Below the pieces are notes generated by a model. The model saw only the letters and a program-made list of their open reading frames with translations, searched no databases and was not told the DNA's origin. A stretch of DNA of 64,000 bases, from assembly GCF_015832195.1 (NCBI RefSeq), contig NC_052028.1, positions 372,001 to 436,000 of the forward strand, read 5' to 3'. The translations under genes and the position numbers were made by a program. Below are positions 44,990 to 57,300 of this stretch, piece after piece. The number at the start of each line of letters is the position of its first letter. Within the stretch, counting starts at the first letter, position 1. This DNA is from Motacilla alba alba (lineage: Eukaryota; Chordata; Aves; Passeriformes; Motacillidae).

Positions 44990-47110
44990 GTAAGCGTGTT
45001 TTTTCCTTCTACAAGGGATGCTGGTAAAGCCTTTAATGAGAAATATTTCTTAGCCATGAAGGGATTAAAACGCCTTTCTTCTCTGACAAAAATACATGCA
45101 GTCACAGGAAACTCTTGGTGCAGGGACTCGTCCAGTACCACACACATCAGTTCTCTCATCACACTCACCAGAACTCGTAAAGCAAAATAATCAACCAGCT
45201 CATTTCTGCTTGTGTGTTTCTTTTGCCTACATCTTAACCAGAGGAAATGGTCAGACCTGTCCATCCAGAAAGAGGAACAACCTTAATGGAAAAAAATGAG
45301 GCAAGTCAGGAACCGGTTGAGACCTGCATTTAGTGCTGGGCCATACTTTTCATTTCTGGAGTCAAATGATAAATCTGCCAAATATCTATCTAGTTTTAGC
45401 AAGGAAGGAACATTGTGTGTTTAGTCCTTACTTCCCTTAGGATGATTATTCAAGACCTTCAGCAAAGCCTTGAAAAGAGCTGCCTCATTTCATGACACCT
45501 CTCTGAAGGACACACCAGTGTTTGTGTGCTCTTTTGAAGAAGGTGAGGCTTTTCATTATTGAACCTAAATTGATCACATAATTGCCCCTAATTTTTTCTG
45601 ACTTGATGAATTCTGTGCTTAAATGGATTACGTGGCACCCAGTTAAGCTCCAGTGACCAAAAAAAAGGTTCAAAGACAAAAATTCCAGTCTTCTTTCTTC
45701 CACGTCTCTCTTGCTGTCTCTCCATCTCTCTGCCATCTCTGTACGTCTTGCCACAAAGTTTGGACTTTGTATAAAGTACATGGACTTTGTTTGGACTCAG
45801 TATAAATTCTGAGCTTGTCTTCTTTTTTTATATTTTTCTTAATTTAATTGTATCTCAGTTTTGCTGGGCCCTGACATCGCAGTATTTGCTAAAATAATTA
45901 TTTTATTGAACTAGGAGAAACCAAGAAGAAAGACAAATTCTTGTGGTAAGGCAGCACTGCCAAATCAGGCCAAGGTGTTTTTCTCCTTGAGCAGTTCCCT
46001 CATCCTCTCTGTAACATGTTGGGGTCATTAAGTTTGTAATCTCTCCAGAGCCTTGGCAGGAGGGGGTGAAGGACTTTCATTTGTGTGTTCCACAAGTGTA
46101 AATTTTATTACTTGTGAGTTCTGTTTGCTGTTTGCTGCAGTAGTTCCTTTAATTATTGTGGGTGAAGAAGTGCAGAGGAGCTGCTGGTCAACAACTGGAA
46201 ATTTAGCCTTATTTTTGGAATAAAAAAAGAAGGCTCTAGATTTAAAATTGTGAGCTGGGGATTGTTGTGAATGACCAATGTCTTGTATCAGAAACTTTCT
46301 TAATCCTTGTGCATGTTTGATCCTGTTCTTTTCCATCCCCTAGCTAACACATGAAAAATGACATGCAACTTAGAAGTGGAGAAAAAGCTTTATATTTTCT
46401 CCTTTCTTTCTTGCCTTTCTAATCTACCCTGGGGCTCTGTGGTGTTAGCCATCTTCTGCTTTTTTTATTAAAAGTGAAAGGTTTTAATATACAGATTTAC
46501 AGATGAAGTAGCTACTCACTTATAATCCAGTGGCTGTATATACCAGACCTGACAAAAAGTGAAAATTATTTTTTTTAATTACTAGGGAATTCAGATTTCA
46601 ATGAATAGATAGCAGAAGAACTCGTGAGGTTAAATAAAGGAATATTCATTAAAAAAAAAATTAAATTTTCTTGGCTGACACAGACTGAAATTGATCTTTG
46701 AACTCAATCCTGATAATATGGAAATATTTACCCGGGAAGGATTTAGGGCAGAAAAATTGTTGGTTCAGGTGTTTTAGGACAGACAGAAGTGGGGGGAATG
46801 AGGCTGACCCTGCGTTATATGGCACATATGTAAATTTGTTTCTAAGTACAAGACCTTCAGTGTCTAGGGAACCCGAGCTGCTCTTCTGCACTTGCAGTTT
46901 GAGACCCCTGTTTCTCAGACTTCGGTTTCTTTCAGTATGGAAGGGGTGCTCCAAGACAAAACAAACAAAGCACTTTTACAAATTCGCCACAGTATAACAT
47001 ACACATCTGAGGAAATTTCAAATGACAAAGTAATTAGAAAAACATTATGTTGATGTTTATGTTTAATCATGGCCAATTAGCATAATTAGCATCTAAACAA
47101 GACGAAATCT
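44990..47110. other. RANBP17 intron or flank
   Basis: A stretch at about 45242-45330, after a fair acceptor (ttaaccagag), keeps an open frame EMVRPVHPERGTTLM that weakly recalls the SRPSAKHRKIATS exon of RANBP17. The match is too thin to annotate as an exon. Nothing else recognised. Confidence 0.4.
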
Positions 47111-47445
47111 TGTCGCGGATGTTGGACACAGGCACGCGACAAGAGCGCACCAAGCTGTGCGGCTGCAGTTCAATGTTGGAGGCCCCCTTTTAGAGGGGCT
47201 TCGAATTTCCCGTGCATATGCACGTGATTGGTTGGGGTCTTAGCTCCGCCCAGCTCGCTGGCCAATGGGTGCATTCATGGTTCAAAGGGATTGGCTGGGT
47301 CCCCTGTTGGAGTTTGAACCTAGCCTATCATTATCTTACCTGGGCACTTGGTCACGTCTGTTCCCCAACCAGCTGGGCTGCTCCGCTCGCTGTCTGTTGG
47401 GGCCAATCTATCTGTGCAGCTTACAGACCAGTTGCAGCTGTCACA
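47111..47445 (-). mobile_element. solo LTR, 335 bp, minus strand
   Basis: On the minus strand it runs from TGTGACAGCTGC to ATCCGCGACA, giving TG...CA ends. It has several CCAAT boxes (ccaatcac, gccaatcc, cattggcc) upstream of a TATA-like ctctaaaagggg, the layout of a U3 promoter, and then an R-U5-like end. It is an island of CpG and GC in AT-rich DNA. The target-site duplication is not convincing (aatct / aagtc). The alternative is an unrelated GC-rich promoter. Confidence 0.6.
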
Positions 47446-50400
47446 AAGTCCTAGAAGAACCTTAAAGCTGGACAAGCAAAAATAGTTGATGGGTTCCTAA
47501 AGAGATTGGCTGTGGCAATATACTTTCATTTCAGAATTCTTCCTGAAAATGTTTGTTTGTGTCATTAAGAGTTTTCCAGATGATTTCTTTGATGGATGCT
47601 CAGTTACCCCAGTATAAAAATGAAGAAGTAGAACTGGCAGTTCTGTGGTTCTTGGATCAGCATGCGGGAGCCTAGCTTCAGCACAGCTCAAAGGTAAATA
47701 CTTGTACACCACAACATTTGAACTCAAACAGTCTGTGCAGAAGTGAACCCGCCAATATATCTCATCTATAAAAGCTCTTGAGCTCAGCTGAGGGAAAATG
47801 ACTGGATGGAGAGAGAGGGAACCACTTATTGAGATGTTCATCTAATCAGGCTTCCTACCATGTATTCTTTGGAGTTTTGACATGCAAGGAGTTAATATTT
47901 TAGCAGCAATGTTCATTAAACAATTTTTGGTTACTTTGCATTTCAATTTTTTATTTCAACGACTTAGCTGGGTTCTGCTAGATTGTGTTATATTTCATAG
48001 CTGGGTACACAAGATTTATTCTTTTAATAGTTCTGTTCTTTTGACGGTTATTCATTTATGTGGTTTCCACTGTATTTCTCACATTAGTTGGCTTTTCTGC
48101 ATTTTAAATACGGAAAAGGAAAAGTAAGATGCATTTTTGAAGAAGCAGCAGTTAATCCACCTTAACTGTAGGGGACAGTCATAATGTAGATGTTATAAAG
48201 AGAATGTCAGTAAGATGAGATCAATTGATCTTGAGAAAGAATTCTGTTGGAGCCTCAAGCAAATCTTTAGCAAGAATTGTGACAGTGACTGAGGTTTGGC
48301 TTCACTTGTGTAGCATACCTTCCCTGCTTTCTGGTGGACAGTGCCAATCTCCAGAATATTTTTACCTCTTCAGGTTTGAAATGTACTTCAACTTTCTCAC
48401 TATTAAAAAGAAAGTTTTGCACTATACTGAATTACTTTTCCATTAAGGAAATGTGTTCCTTTCAGTTGTGAAAGCTGACTTGTTCTTATAAAATATGATG
48501 GACTTCTCTAATGCTAAGGAACAGGAGGTACCCTGTAAAAGCCTACTGGTATTTTCATGAGCAAAATTCCTACTGATGAGACTTCAAAGGCAGTGTGGCT
48601 CTACATTAGTTGTCATTCTGATCTGTAATTTCTCTTGATTATAATAATATTCTTTTTATTTTTATTCATTTATTCCTAAATTATTTTGTTTACCATTATA
48701 ATTACTCTTTTCACTTTATCCGATGTTGAGGGTTTCTGTTTCTCCTGTTATCCTGCCTGATGGGGATGTAACTGCCTGGAGAGGGCCCATCACTGTACAG
48801 TGTGCTCTGAGGGGTTGGGTAGGAGATTGTATCCCAAGCTTTTTGTATTCATCCTTAGTGAGAGCTGGAGGAAGCATTTGTGTGTGTATGGAGCAGCAGG
48901 CAAAAATGGGCAGTGCATTATTTATATTTAAGCACCTGGAGCTTTGTTATCAGTATGAAAAATGTCCAAGCTGACCCTTTGCTAGCTCAGCAGTGTGCTG
49001 TGAGTGACCACAAGCCTGGCTCTGCCACTGCACTGTATAGGGAGGGTGAAATAGCTAATTACTGAGGAAAATGCTGGCTAATGTTTCCAACTGATTTATT
49101 GGAGAGCACTTGGAACAGAAAGAAATAACCTGTACTATAAGGATGTGGTGAAACACTGTAGGGTGAATTTAAGAAAACAGTTTTGCGTTGATTCATTGTC
49201 TCTGTTTTTCCCCCACCCCATCAGCAGACATGAGTCAAACTAGTGACAAATCATATTTCATACACTGCTTTTGCCCCTTGCATGTGCTCCTATGGAACCA
49301 GGCTGGGACAGGAGGGGTTCTTCGAGGCTCTCCTGGTACGTAACCATTCAAAGGATGTTCCCGAATTCCAGCCCCACTCTTGACCCGTAGAGTTCATTGC
49401 AAATGCATTTTCAAAGTGATTTTTTTCAATGGTTTGATTACATTATTTACCAGTATGCTTTAGTTTGCAGTCGAATTTCTGTTTTGTTCACGCAGGTCTA
49501 GAACAGGTACAGGAGCCCCTCATCTGTGTGGGTAGATTCCCATGATCTGGAGCACAGTATTTGCTGGCTCGTCTAACAAATGCTGTGTGTGAAGACATCT
49601 GAGCTCCCTGTTTTGGTGCTTTTGTGAACATTTTCAATCAGGCGGGCTGAGCTGTGTGTGTGCAGTCTACAGCTCAGAGGCAGCAGAAGGTAGCACTGGG
49701 TGCTGCCGAGCCGGTGCTGCTGTAGCAGCTCGGAGAGCAGCAGATGGCAGGCTGCCCCCACGGCTGTAAATCCTCACATACGGGTCCTGCTGGCAGCTCT
49801 CTGCAAACTGGCAATAAACTCGGAAGCAGAAAAGTCAGACATACATCAAATTACTAAGTTAATACACATTTATATAAATGTTCAGGATTGCTTGGATTGT
49901 TTTATTTCCAGAATGGATAATGGAAATTTTGCATGCTTCAGCCATGTTGTACTGATTTTGTTTGCTCATATGCTTGCATACAGACAAACAGACAATGATT
50001 AGACAATGGTGAAGAGTCTAATGGAAATGTAGAACAAGTCTTCTATATAAATACACAAATTTTGTTCAAGAATTAATTCATATTCTTAAGCATGTGCATG
50101 TAATAAAAGCAAACTCACTATAGGAAAAGAGAAGTGGCTAGGTAAATGAAATGCATTCTTATTAAGCAGCCCACTGGGGCTTACTGTCTGAGGAAGGAGA
50201 GCAAAACCTCGGAGATTTCTTCCATGATGCTGTAATACACTTTTAGTGCCATAACCATTCTGGTACAAAAATGATGCATCAAAATTGACTGGCTTTGGAA
50301 CAGACAGACATCTGAATGAATATATACGTATTAAATTTCTGTTGAATACTGAACTGGACTCTCTGGTACTGTACAGGACTGTTAATACTGGTCTATCAAT

Positions 50401-51085
50401 TGTCTATCAGTACATATTTTGTTTTAATGCTGGCATGACTCAGTTTTCATAGTGTCACTGTTTTGTGGTGTATTGCTGGTTTGGATGCTGGCAGGGTAGG
50501 AGGAAGAAAGTTTGTCTGGAAAAGCAGTGCTGCTAAAGCAGACATTTGGTCTCAGAGGGGGAAAAAGTAAAAGGAGGGGTTTGTAGCCTTCCCTGGAGCA
50601 GTTCAATGTGCAGCTATTCCCAGTTCTCCTGGGACAGGCTGGATCAGCAGCCTGTGGGATGGGCAGGGGTTGGCTGTGACTGCCCATAGCTGGCCATAAG
50701 ATATTGCCAAGGGTCAATAAAACTGGCAAGTCTTGCTGATTAATGTATCAAAGGAAATGCAACTGAGCGAAGGTAGTAGTTACTGAAATTTCTTCAGTTC
50801 ACTTAGAATCATGAACTTGAAACAAGTAAGGTGCCTTCATGCTCGAGAGTTCTGACTCCTGTAACAGTTCTGTTTCCACACATACACTGTCACAGTGATT
50901 GTAAAAAAGAGATTGCTCTGGTTGAAGATTTTTCTCATGAGATTGCATTAGGAGTTATTCTGGAAGTGAAAAATAGTTCTAGGTCTGAGAAATTATAGGC
51001 ATAGCGGCAGAAAGTCCTTTTTATTGTTAGTTCCATTGCATTTTACTTTTCTGGGGGCATACTTGTAGTCGTTTAACAATTTGTG
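47446..51085. other. AT-rich non-coding stretch
   Basis: No exon, RNA gene or repeat that I can name. Presumed intron of RANBP17 if the locus keeps its ancestral extent. Confidence 0.5.
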
Positions 51086-51094
51086 ATTGAAAAC

Positions 51095-51310
51095 AGAACC
51101 GTTTAGTGGGCAGTGCCGGAGGAAGGCGCGCATGCAGAGGTTGCCTGGGTTGCCCGCTGCAGGCGGTTCGGGGCTCGGCGGCGCCGCTGCTCCGGAGCCC
51201 GTCCCGGCCGCGGGGCCGAGCCCAGCGCGCGGCGCTGTTGGACCGGAGTTCAGCGGGGACGAGCGCGGCGACCTGGAAATGTCACCGTCATCTTATCAGG
51301 TAGCTGCGTG
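51095..51310 (+). promoter_or_regulatory. isolated small CpG island with possible first exon
   Basis: About 200 bp that is strongly GC- and CpG-rich, isolated in AT-rich DNA. An ATG at 51132 opens 56 codons (MQRLPGLPAAGG ... DLEMSPSSYQ) that end exactly at a donor-like CAG|gtagct at 51301. I do not recognise the peptide. It could be an alternative promoter, the first exon of an unannotated transcript, or an enhancer CpG island; which of these is unknown. Confidence 0.45.
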
Positions 51311-54300
51311 TGCGAGAGCTGTGTTTGTTTTGCCTGTTAATTTTTTTATTAAAATGCACTTAGGCAAGCTCTTTACTGTGAGCTTCACTGCTCGGATCTT
51401 TCTCAGCCAACGGTAGCCCTGAATGAATTCAGTCCTGGGGTGGTTAATCCATCCCAGGTACTGCAGCTTGAGGGAACCCTCTGGAAGTGAAGATCCCTGG
51501 CAATGGGGTGTTGTAGCAAGCCGTGTTTTTATTTTGCCCCACCTTTAAGTAGCAGTGATGGGGACCCAGGGTGGGAGAGCAGGAGTGAAACTCCTCGCTG
51601 CAGGGTTTCTGGGGAGCAGTCTCATGTACACATGGAGAGATAAAGTCACCACCTGCCACCGGAGGGGTCTTGGTCACACAGTCTGGGAACCTGGGCTTTT
51701 AGACTTGGCAGATCTGCACTATCATAAAAAAGTATCTCAAGGGTTTAGAATTTAGACTACAGTGTGTTTAGGGGGGAGAGAAAAAATAGCTTTCTTGCTG
51801 GATTGTGTTTGTAGCAGCTGGAAGCCAGATGCGTATAGCCAGGTGTCACCGAAGCACTGAGCATGGGCTTGTCCTCTCACCTGGAAGGGGCATTCTCTTG
51901 ACTTGATATTTTGAGATTTCTTCAGTATGTGTATATCTCTGATTACATTGTCTGCAGACATGAAGCATGACCTAGCAAAAAAGAGAAATACACTTACTGT
52001 GCAGCCTGTGACCACTTTTTCCCTGTGCAATACGAGAGCAGAGATCTGTAGCAGTCTCACTGCCTTCAGTGGGATCCTTGCGAGTGGAGGAGTTGAGCTG
52101 TGAATGCCTCAGCAAAAGCTCTGGGCCCTGGCATCTCCATGATTTATGATATCTTAACCCTTATGAATGATTATGCTTTCCTGGCTGTAAAATACATACA
52201 CTGTTTTATTTCATTACCACGAAGTGAAGATCCAACACTGACAGGTGCTGGGAATTAGCAGGCAGTTTTGAAATTGTTCTGTGCACTAGAAATTAGATCT
52301 CATTTTAATTCAGGTTTTCCAAAGTAGTAAATGAGGTTAATGCCATACATATTCAGCTGATATGGATGAAGAAATTGATATAAAGTAGATCAACATAGCT
52401 ACAGGGCTACTTTAATTTATACGTAAAGAGGCAGTGATAAATGAAAGTAATGTAGTAGTGGTCACTAAACTCCTCAGCCATCAGGGATTCAATAGTGTTA
52501 GCTGCTCATTAAAGACTTAGTTGGGGTTACCTCAAATAGAAATTTGAAAAGAAATAGCCAACTAACCCTTAATTATCAAAACATAGAAAATACTAATTAT
52601 GCCTTAATTAGCTTTTCTTTTAATGTACTGAAATTGTTACTTTTTGTGTAGCACAAATGGATAGTTATATCAACAATAAATAGGTTGTTTTAATAACTTT
52701 CTTTTACCTCTGGGAAAACCACACTCCAATTTTAATATGCAATAATGCTTCTCTCTAGCCTGTAGGAGATGAAAATTATTAAGTAGCTCTATTTTTTGAA
52801 GATCTTACAGCAGCTTTGGGAAGAATTATTTCACTATGCATCAATTATTTTTAATTGAACTGAATATATTTCAGATTGCATGAAATGCCTCTCATTTAAG
52901 TTTAACATTTAGAGTTTGTTAAGGAAATACTACAGTGAGAATTGGATACAACTTATTTCTGTGGCATATTCTATAAAGAGGAAAAAACGGTTGTTTCAGA
53001 AGAAAAATGTTGTCACTGGTATTTTTCCCTTCACTGGGCCAAATCTCATTTTAGCTTGGTTTCATAGCTCCTCATCCAATCTCTCTGCAGTTTACATAGG
53101 AAAAGAAAGTCGGGTTTGGCTTTAGTGGGTCTGGGATTCTCTGATGCTGATGGAGAGCTGCAGCAGCTGTTGCACAATTCCTCTCCTTGTGAGGCACCCA
53201 GAGCCTTCCCCCGTGGGTGTGTGCAGGAAGGAACAGCCCAGCACAACTGGTTTATCAGACATAGCAGGTTTGTGCTTTTCCAGCTACAGGATGGCAGGGA
53301 AGCACTGTGTAGCGCCCACCATGAAAAATCCAAATTCACTTAACAGCCCATGCTGGATTAAATAGAAGGTAAATGTTAGTACAGAAGTCAAAATAAGTAG
53401 TTCTTAGTAACAAAACCTTGGCAAACTTTAAACCACAATGTCTATCCTTTAACTGCTTTTGGAAGTTTCTTTATTGAATTTCTCCATTACTTGGAAATTC
53501 TGTACAGCAAACACACTCTCAGGACATAGAGACAAACACTCAGAACTTTGTGGAATCATAAGCACTGGGTTCCTCATTAGGTTGAGTTGTAAAGTGTTCT
53601 TTGTTTTTATAAGTCCTCAATTCCATCATTTTTTACGTGGTTGTTTTATGTGTGAGTTGATGTTTTCCTCATGCACGGTACAGCACATTCCTTTCTGCCT
53701 TTGCCTGGGAAATTTTTATTCTGCTTTCTCTTTTCTCTGATTTTACATGGTATAGTCCTGCCTTCCTCCTTCTATTACAATGATGTTTAAAACATTTAAG
53801 TCCTTTAAACCTTCTTTTCTTTTTCCCCCCTGAATTGCAGTGTATTTGCTGTTCTGTCACTTACACCTTTGTCTCTCTCACTCGTTACCTTTGGACTCCT
53901 TGTTCATGACAGCTAAACCTGCATGAATCACTATAGAGATATTCTTTACTCACATGTTTGCAATTAAAGCACTGATTAAAGTGCCACGCTATTTTATTTT
54001 AAAATTTTCTAACATGAATCAGGCAATACTAACAATAAATAATAAGCACAGTTCAGTTCTTCATTTGACTGTTGCTGAGCTTTATTTTGTAGCTGCTAAT
54101 AAAGGCACATTATCGTGTTCAGGGATTGCAATTATCACTGAAATGTGTATGTCCATTAACTGCAACATTAGGCTGAGGGTATAATTACTGTCTAGAGCCA
54201 ATATCTGTGTGAAGTTACATCTATGATCCTATTAAGCTATAAGCAATATTTGTAAACTAATATTTAAACATTTCAGAATGGATTCTGTCACTTGCCAACT

Positions 54301-57300
54301 TAAAATCTAATCCTACTTCCACTCCAAATTATTGATAATTTAAGTGTTTGGCAAATAAATTACTGAGTTTTTTGGATGTGAGTATAATTTGTGATATGAG
54401 AGAGAATACTGTTTTTCTAATAGCAAGTGCCCAGAATGAACTGAGCTGGTGGCAGGAGAAGAGAGAAGCTGTGGTGACAACAAAATGCTGATAAAGTAGT
54501 GGTACAGTGTGTCACAAAATGCTGCAAACAAGATGAATTTTTCTCAGAGTTACATTTCAGACAATTTAGTACAGCAATTTAACCATAAAAACCTGCTGCA
54601 TGCTTAAAGGACAAGAAGGAAAAGACTTTCCTAATAATATCACAAGTGTGTTTTGAAGAGGAATGAGGTCGAGTTTGTACATTGATTTGCTTTAGGAAAA
54701 ATTCTAGTGTTTCTGCTGACAGAACACAAAACTGCCTGTGAAATTAGGTGTATAGTTCATTTGCAAAACTAGTCTAAGTCACCTGTCGGTAATTCCACAC
54801 GTGGAGATGTTTGCATCTGTAATGAAGTGACCTTTTGATACATTTTGTTTTATATGCAAAATATGCATAGTAGTAATTGACTTTTAATTGCTTGTGTAAA
54901 TTAATATTCTGTTGTATTTCCTTGGCATGTGAGTTATAGCCACTCCTTTGGTTAATTTGGTTACCTGTCTCAGTAATGGATAGCTAGGGAATGCTGTTTG
55001 GCAGTAAATGTTAAGAGAATCAGCATTTTATGTCTTATTTTGATTAAGATTTTACATCTTATTTTGAAAGCAAGTGCATTTCAGATTTTTCTAGGACAGA
55101 GGAACTATTGCATTGCTTAATGATTTTTTTCTGGTACAGATATACCTAATAGATCCCTAATAGAATTCCTCTTTCTGCTTTACAACAGTAGTTTTGGATT
55201 CAGCTTTCACATGTGTCTGCTTTGTGGCTTTTCAGCCTCTGCTCTGTCTTTGATGGCCAGACTTGGTTGTTCTGACACTGTTTGCTGCCCACATCACTAA
55301 ATATTACTTTGTATTTTTTAGATTGTTAGTAAATTTTATATTGATTATGCTCTTTGTTCAAAATTCACGTATTTCACCTCAAGCAAATTCTCTTCTCTGA
55401 GTAACCTCTAACTGCTGGACCTTTTCACTTGGGCTGCATTTCCCAAAACCAACTTAGGAAGAAGGAACACGTACCAAATAGGGCATCTTGGGGAAAAAAA
55501 CAACCCCAGCAACCCAGGCTAACCTGACTTACTCATCTAAAATATATTGGTTTCATTGCTGTACATTGGCCTTGTATCTTCATTATTTAAGTAGCTTAAT
55601 GAATTCATTTAACAGACCTTGCAGTAAGGTCTAAATTAACCATCAGAGTTCAGAGCAGAGTGAATAATTTTTTAATATTAGACTACCGCATTTTTAATGA
55701 TTCAAGTTAATTATGAAATTGCTTATTGCATATTTGTGTAATTCAAAGAGAAAATTATGCAAAGAACAATTCAGTAAAATCCCAGGAGGTTAGAAAATTC
55801 TTCTTGATACTGGGTAAGTTATTCACTATTCTGTTTGGGTCCTGGGTTCGTGGTGTGCACTGTCCAGCACTGCTGAAAGGGGGGTTGTATGATTTTACCT
55901 GATCAGTTGTTAACCCCTCCTTCAAAATTACTTATTAATTGAATTTAGTTACCAGCAATTAGTGTACTCCAAAAACAGTCCTCTGGATGATCTTCTAGAT
56001 TTTCCTTTAGAACAGTGTTGTCAGTTTAGATTTATAAAGGGGAATATGTCTGGCAGCATTGTTAAACAGGAATTGTTCCACAGCACTAACTTAGGTTCAT
56101 TGATTTTTTTTTTTCCCTGAGAAAATACTTAACTCAAGTAGCAATCTTCCCAGGTAGCTTCATGCACTGATGATTTCTATTCTTACATGTGAAACAAAGA
56201 TGAAATTGAGTAGATAAAGTGCAGACTTCCACCCTTTGTGACCTCAAGGTCAGCTGGTTTTGACCTTACAAAAAAGTGAGTGTCAAACACAGCATGGGAA
56301 CTGCCCAACACTTGGGGCTTTTTGTTATAGTTGTAAGTACTGGGTTAATCCAGAATTGCAAAGGACATGCTGTTCCTCCTTTTAGCTTTTACTCTCATAT
56401 CACTACTCCTGGTTTTTTAATTAAATAAGATTGGACAGTTTGTATTCCTATTATGGTCTATTAATTGCTTTTTTCATGCTTTTTAGAGTTATTTACAAGT
56501 AACTGTGGGGAAGAGCAGTGTTGGCCTGATCAAGTGTTCATGGAGCAGCGTGTGCAGAAACCTTTGTGTCTTTTGTTAAGCTGTTGTCACCTGACCAGCA
56601 ATGTATCACTTCCACTCCTGAGGAGAGAGAGTCAGTGGAGCTGAGCTCCTAAGGACTCTTTTCCTCGGAGCAACAGTCATGTCCAGTATATAGGATGAGA
56701 AACCTTTTACAGTTTGAGATAGAAATGAGGCTTCAGCTACTTCCTCTGTTTTGCAGTTCCTTTGATCTGGAAACTTTCCAGATGTGTGAAGTCATCTGAT
56801 TTCTCAATCAATTTTTTTTAAAATTTTTTTATTTGGATTAGCCTTGGCTTCACATGACTTTTGTACACACTGTCTGGGAGTGTCAGATGGAGAAAACATC
56901 CACATCACTGTAAAATGCTTCATGGTGAATAAAGAGAAAAGACTCCTCTAAGGCAGGTGAGATGTCACACCTACTTCCTTCCTTTTTCACCTGTGTGACA
57001 ATAACTGTACCAGGAGAGGTCAGCACAGAAATCTCTGCAGAAACTGCATTTGCTCAGTCAAGGACAGAGCTTTCAGCAAGCACTTCTGTTTCTGTTTGGG
57101 TGGCAGTTCATGGCTTATGCAAACATTTGCACTCATATAATTTTTTTTTCCTACTAAATATTGGAACCATTTGTACTTTTCATCCCATTTTATAGTACCA
57201 TTAGGAAAAGGTGTAAAGTGTTTTCAAATGCCAAGTTTAACTGGGAAAATACTTTAAAAATATTAAAATACAAAGGCTACTTCTGCTTACGTGATTGACT

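Noticed and set aside
53116..53343. Open frame with VGLGFSDADGELQQLLHN
   Set aside because: No family recognised and no paired splice sites; left unannotated.
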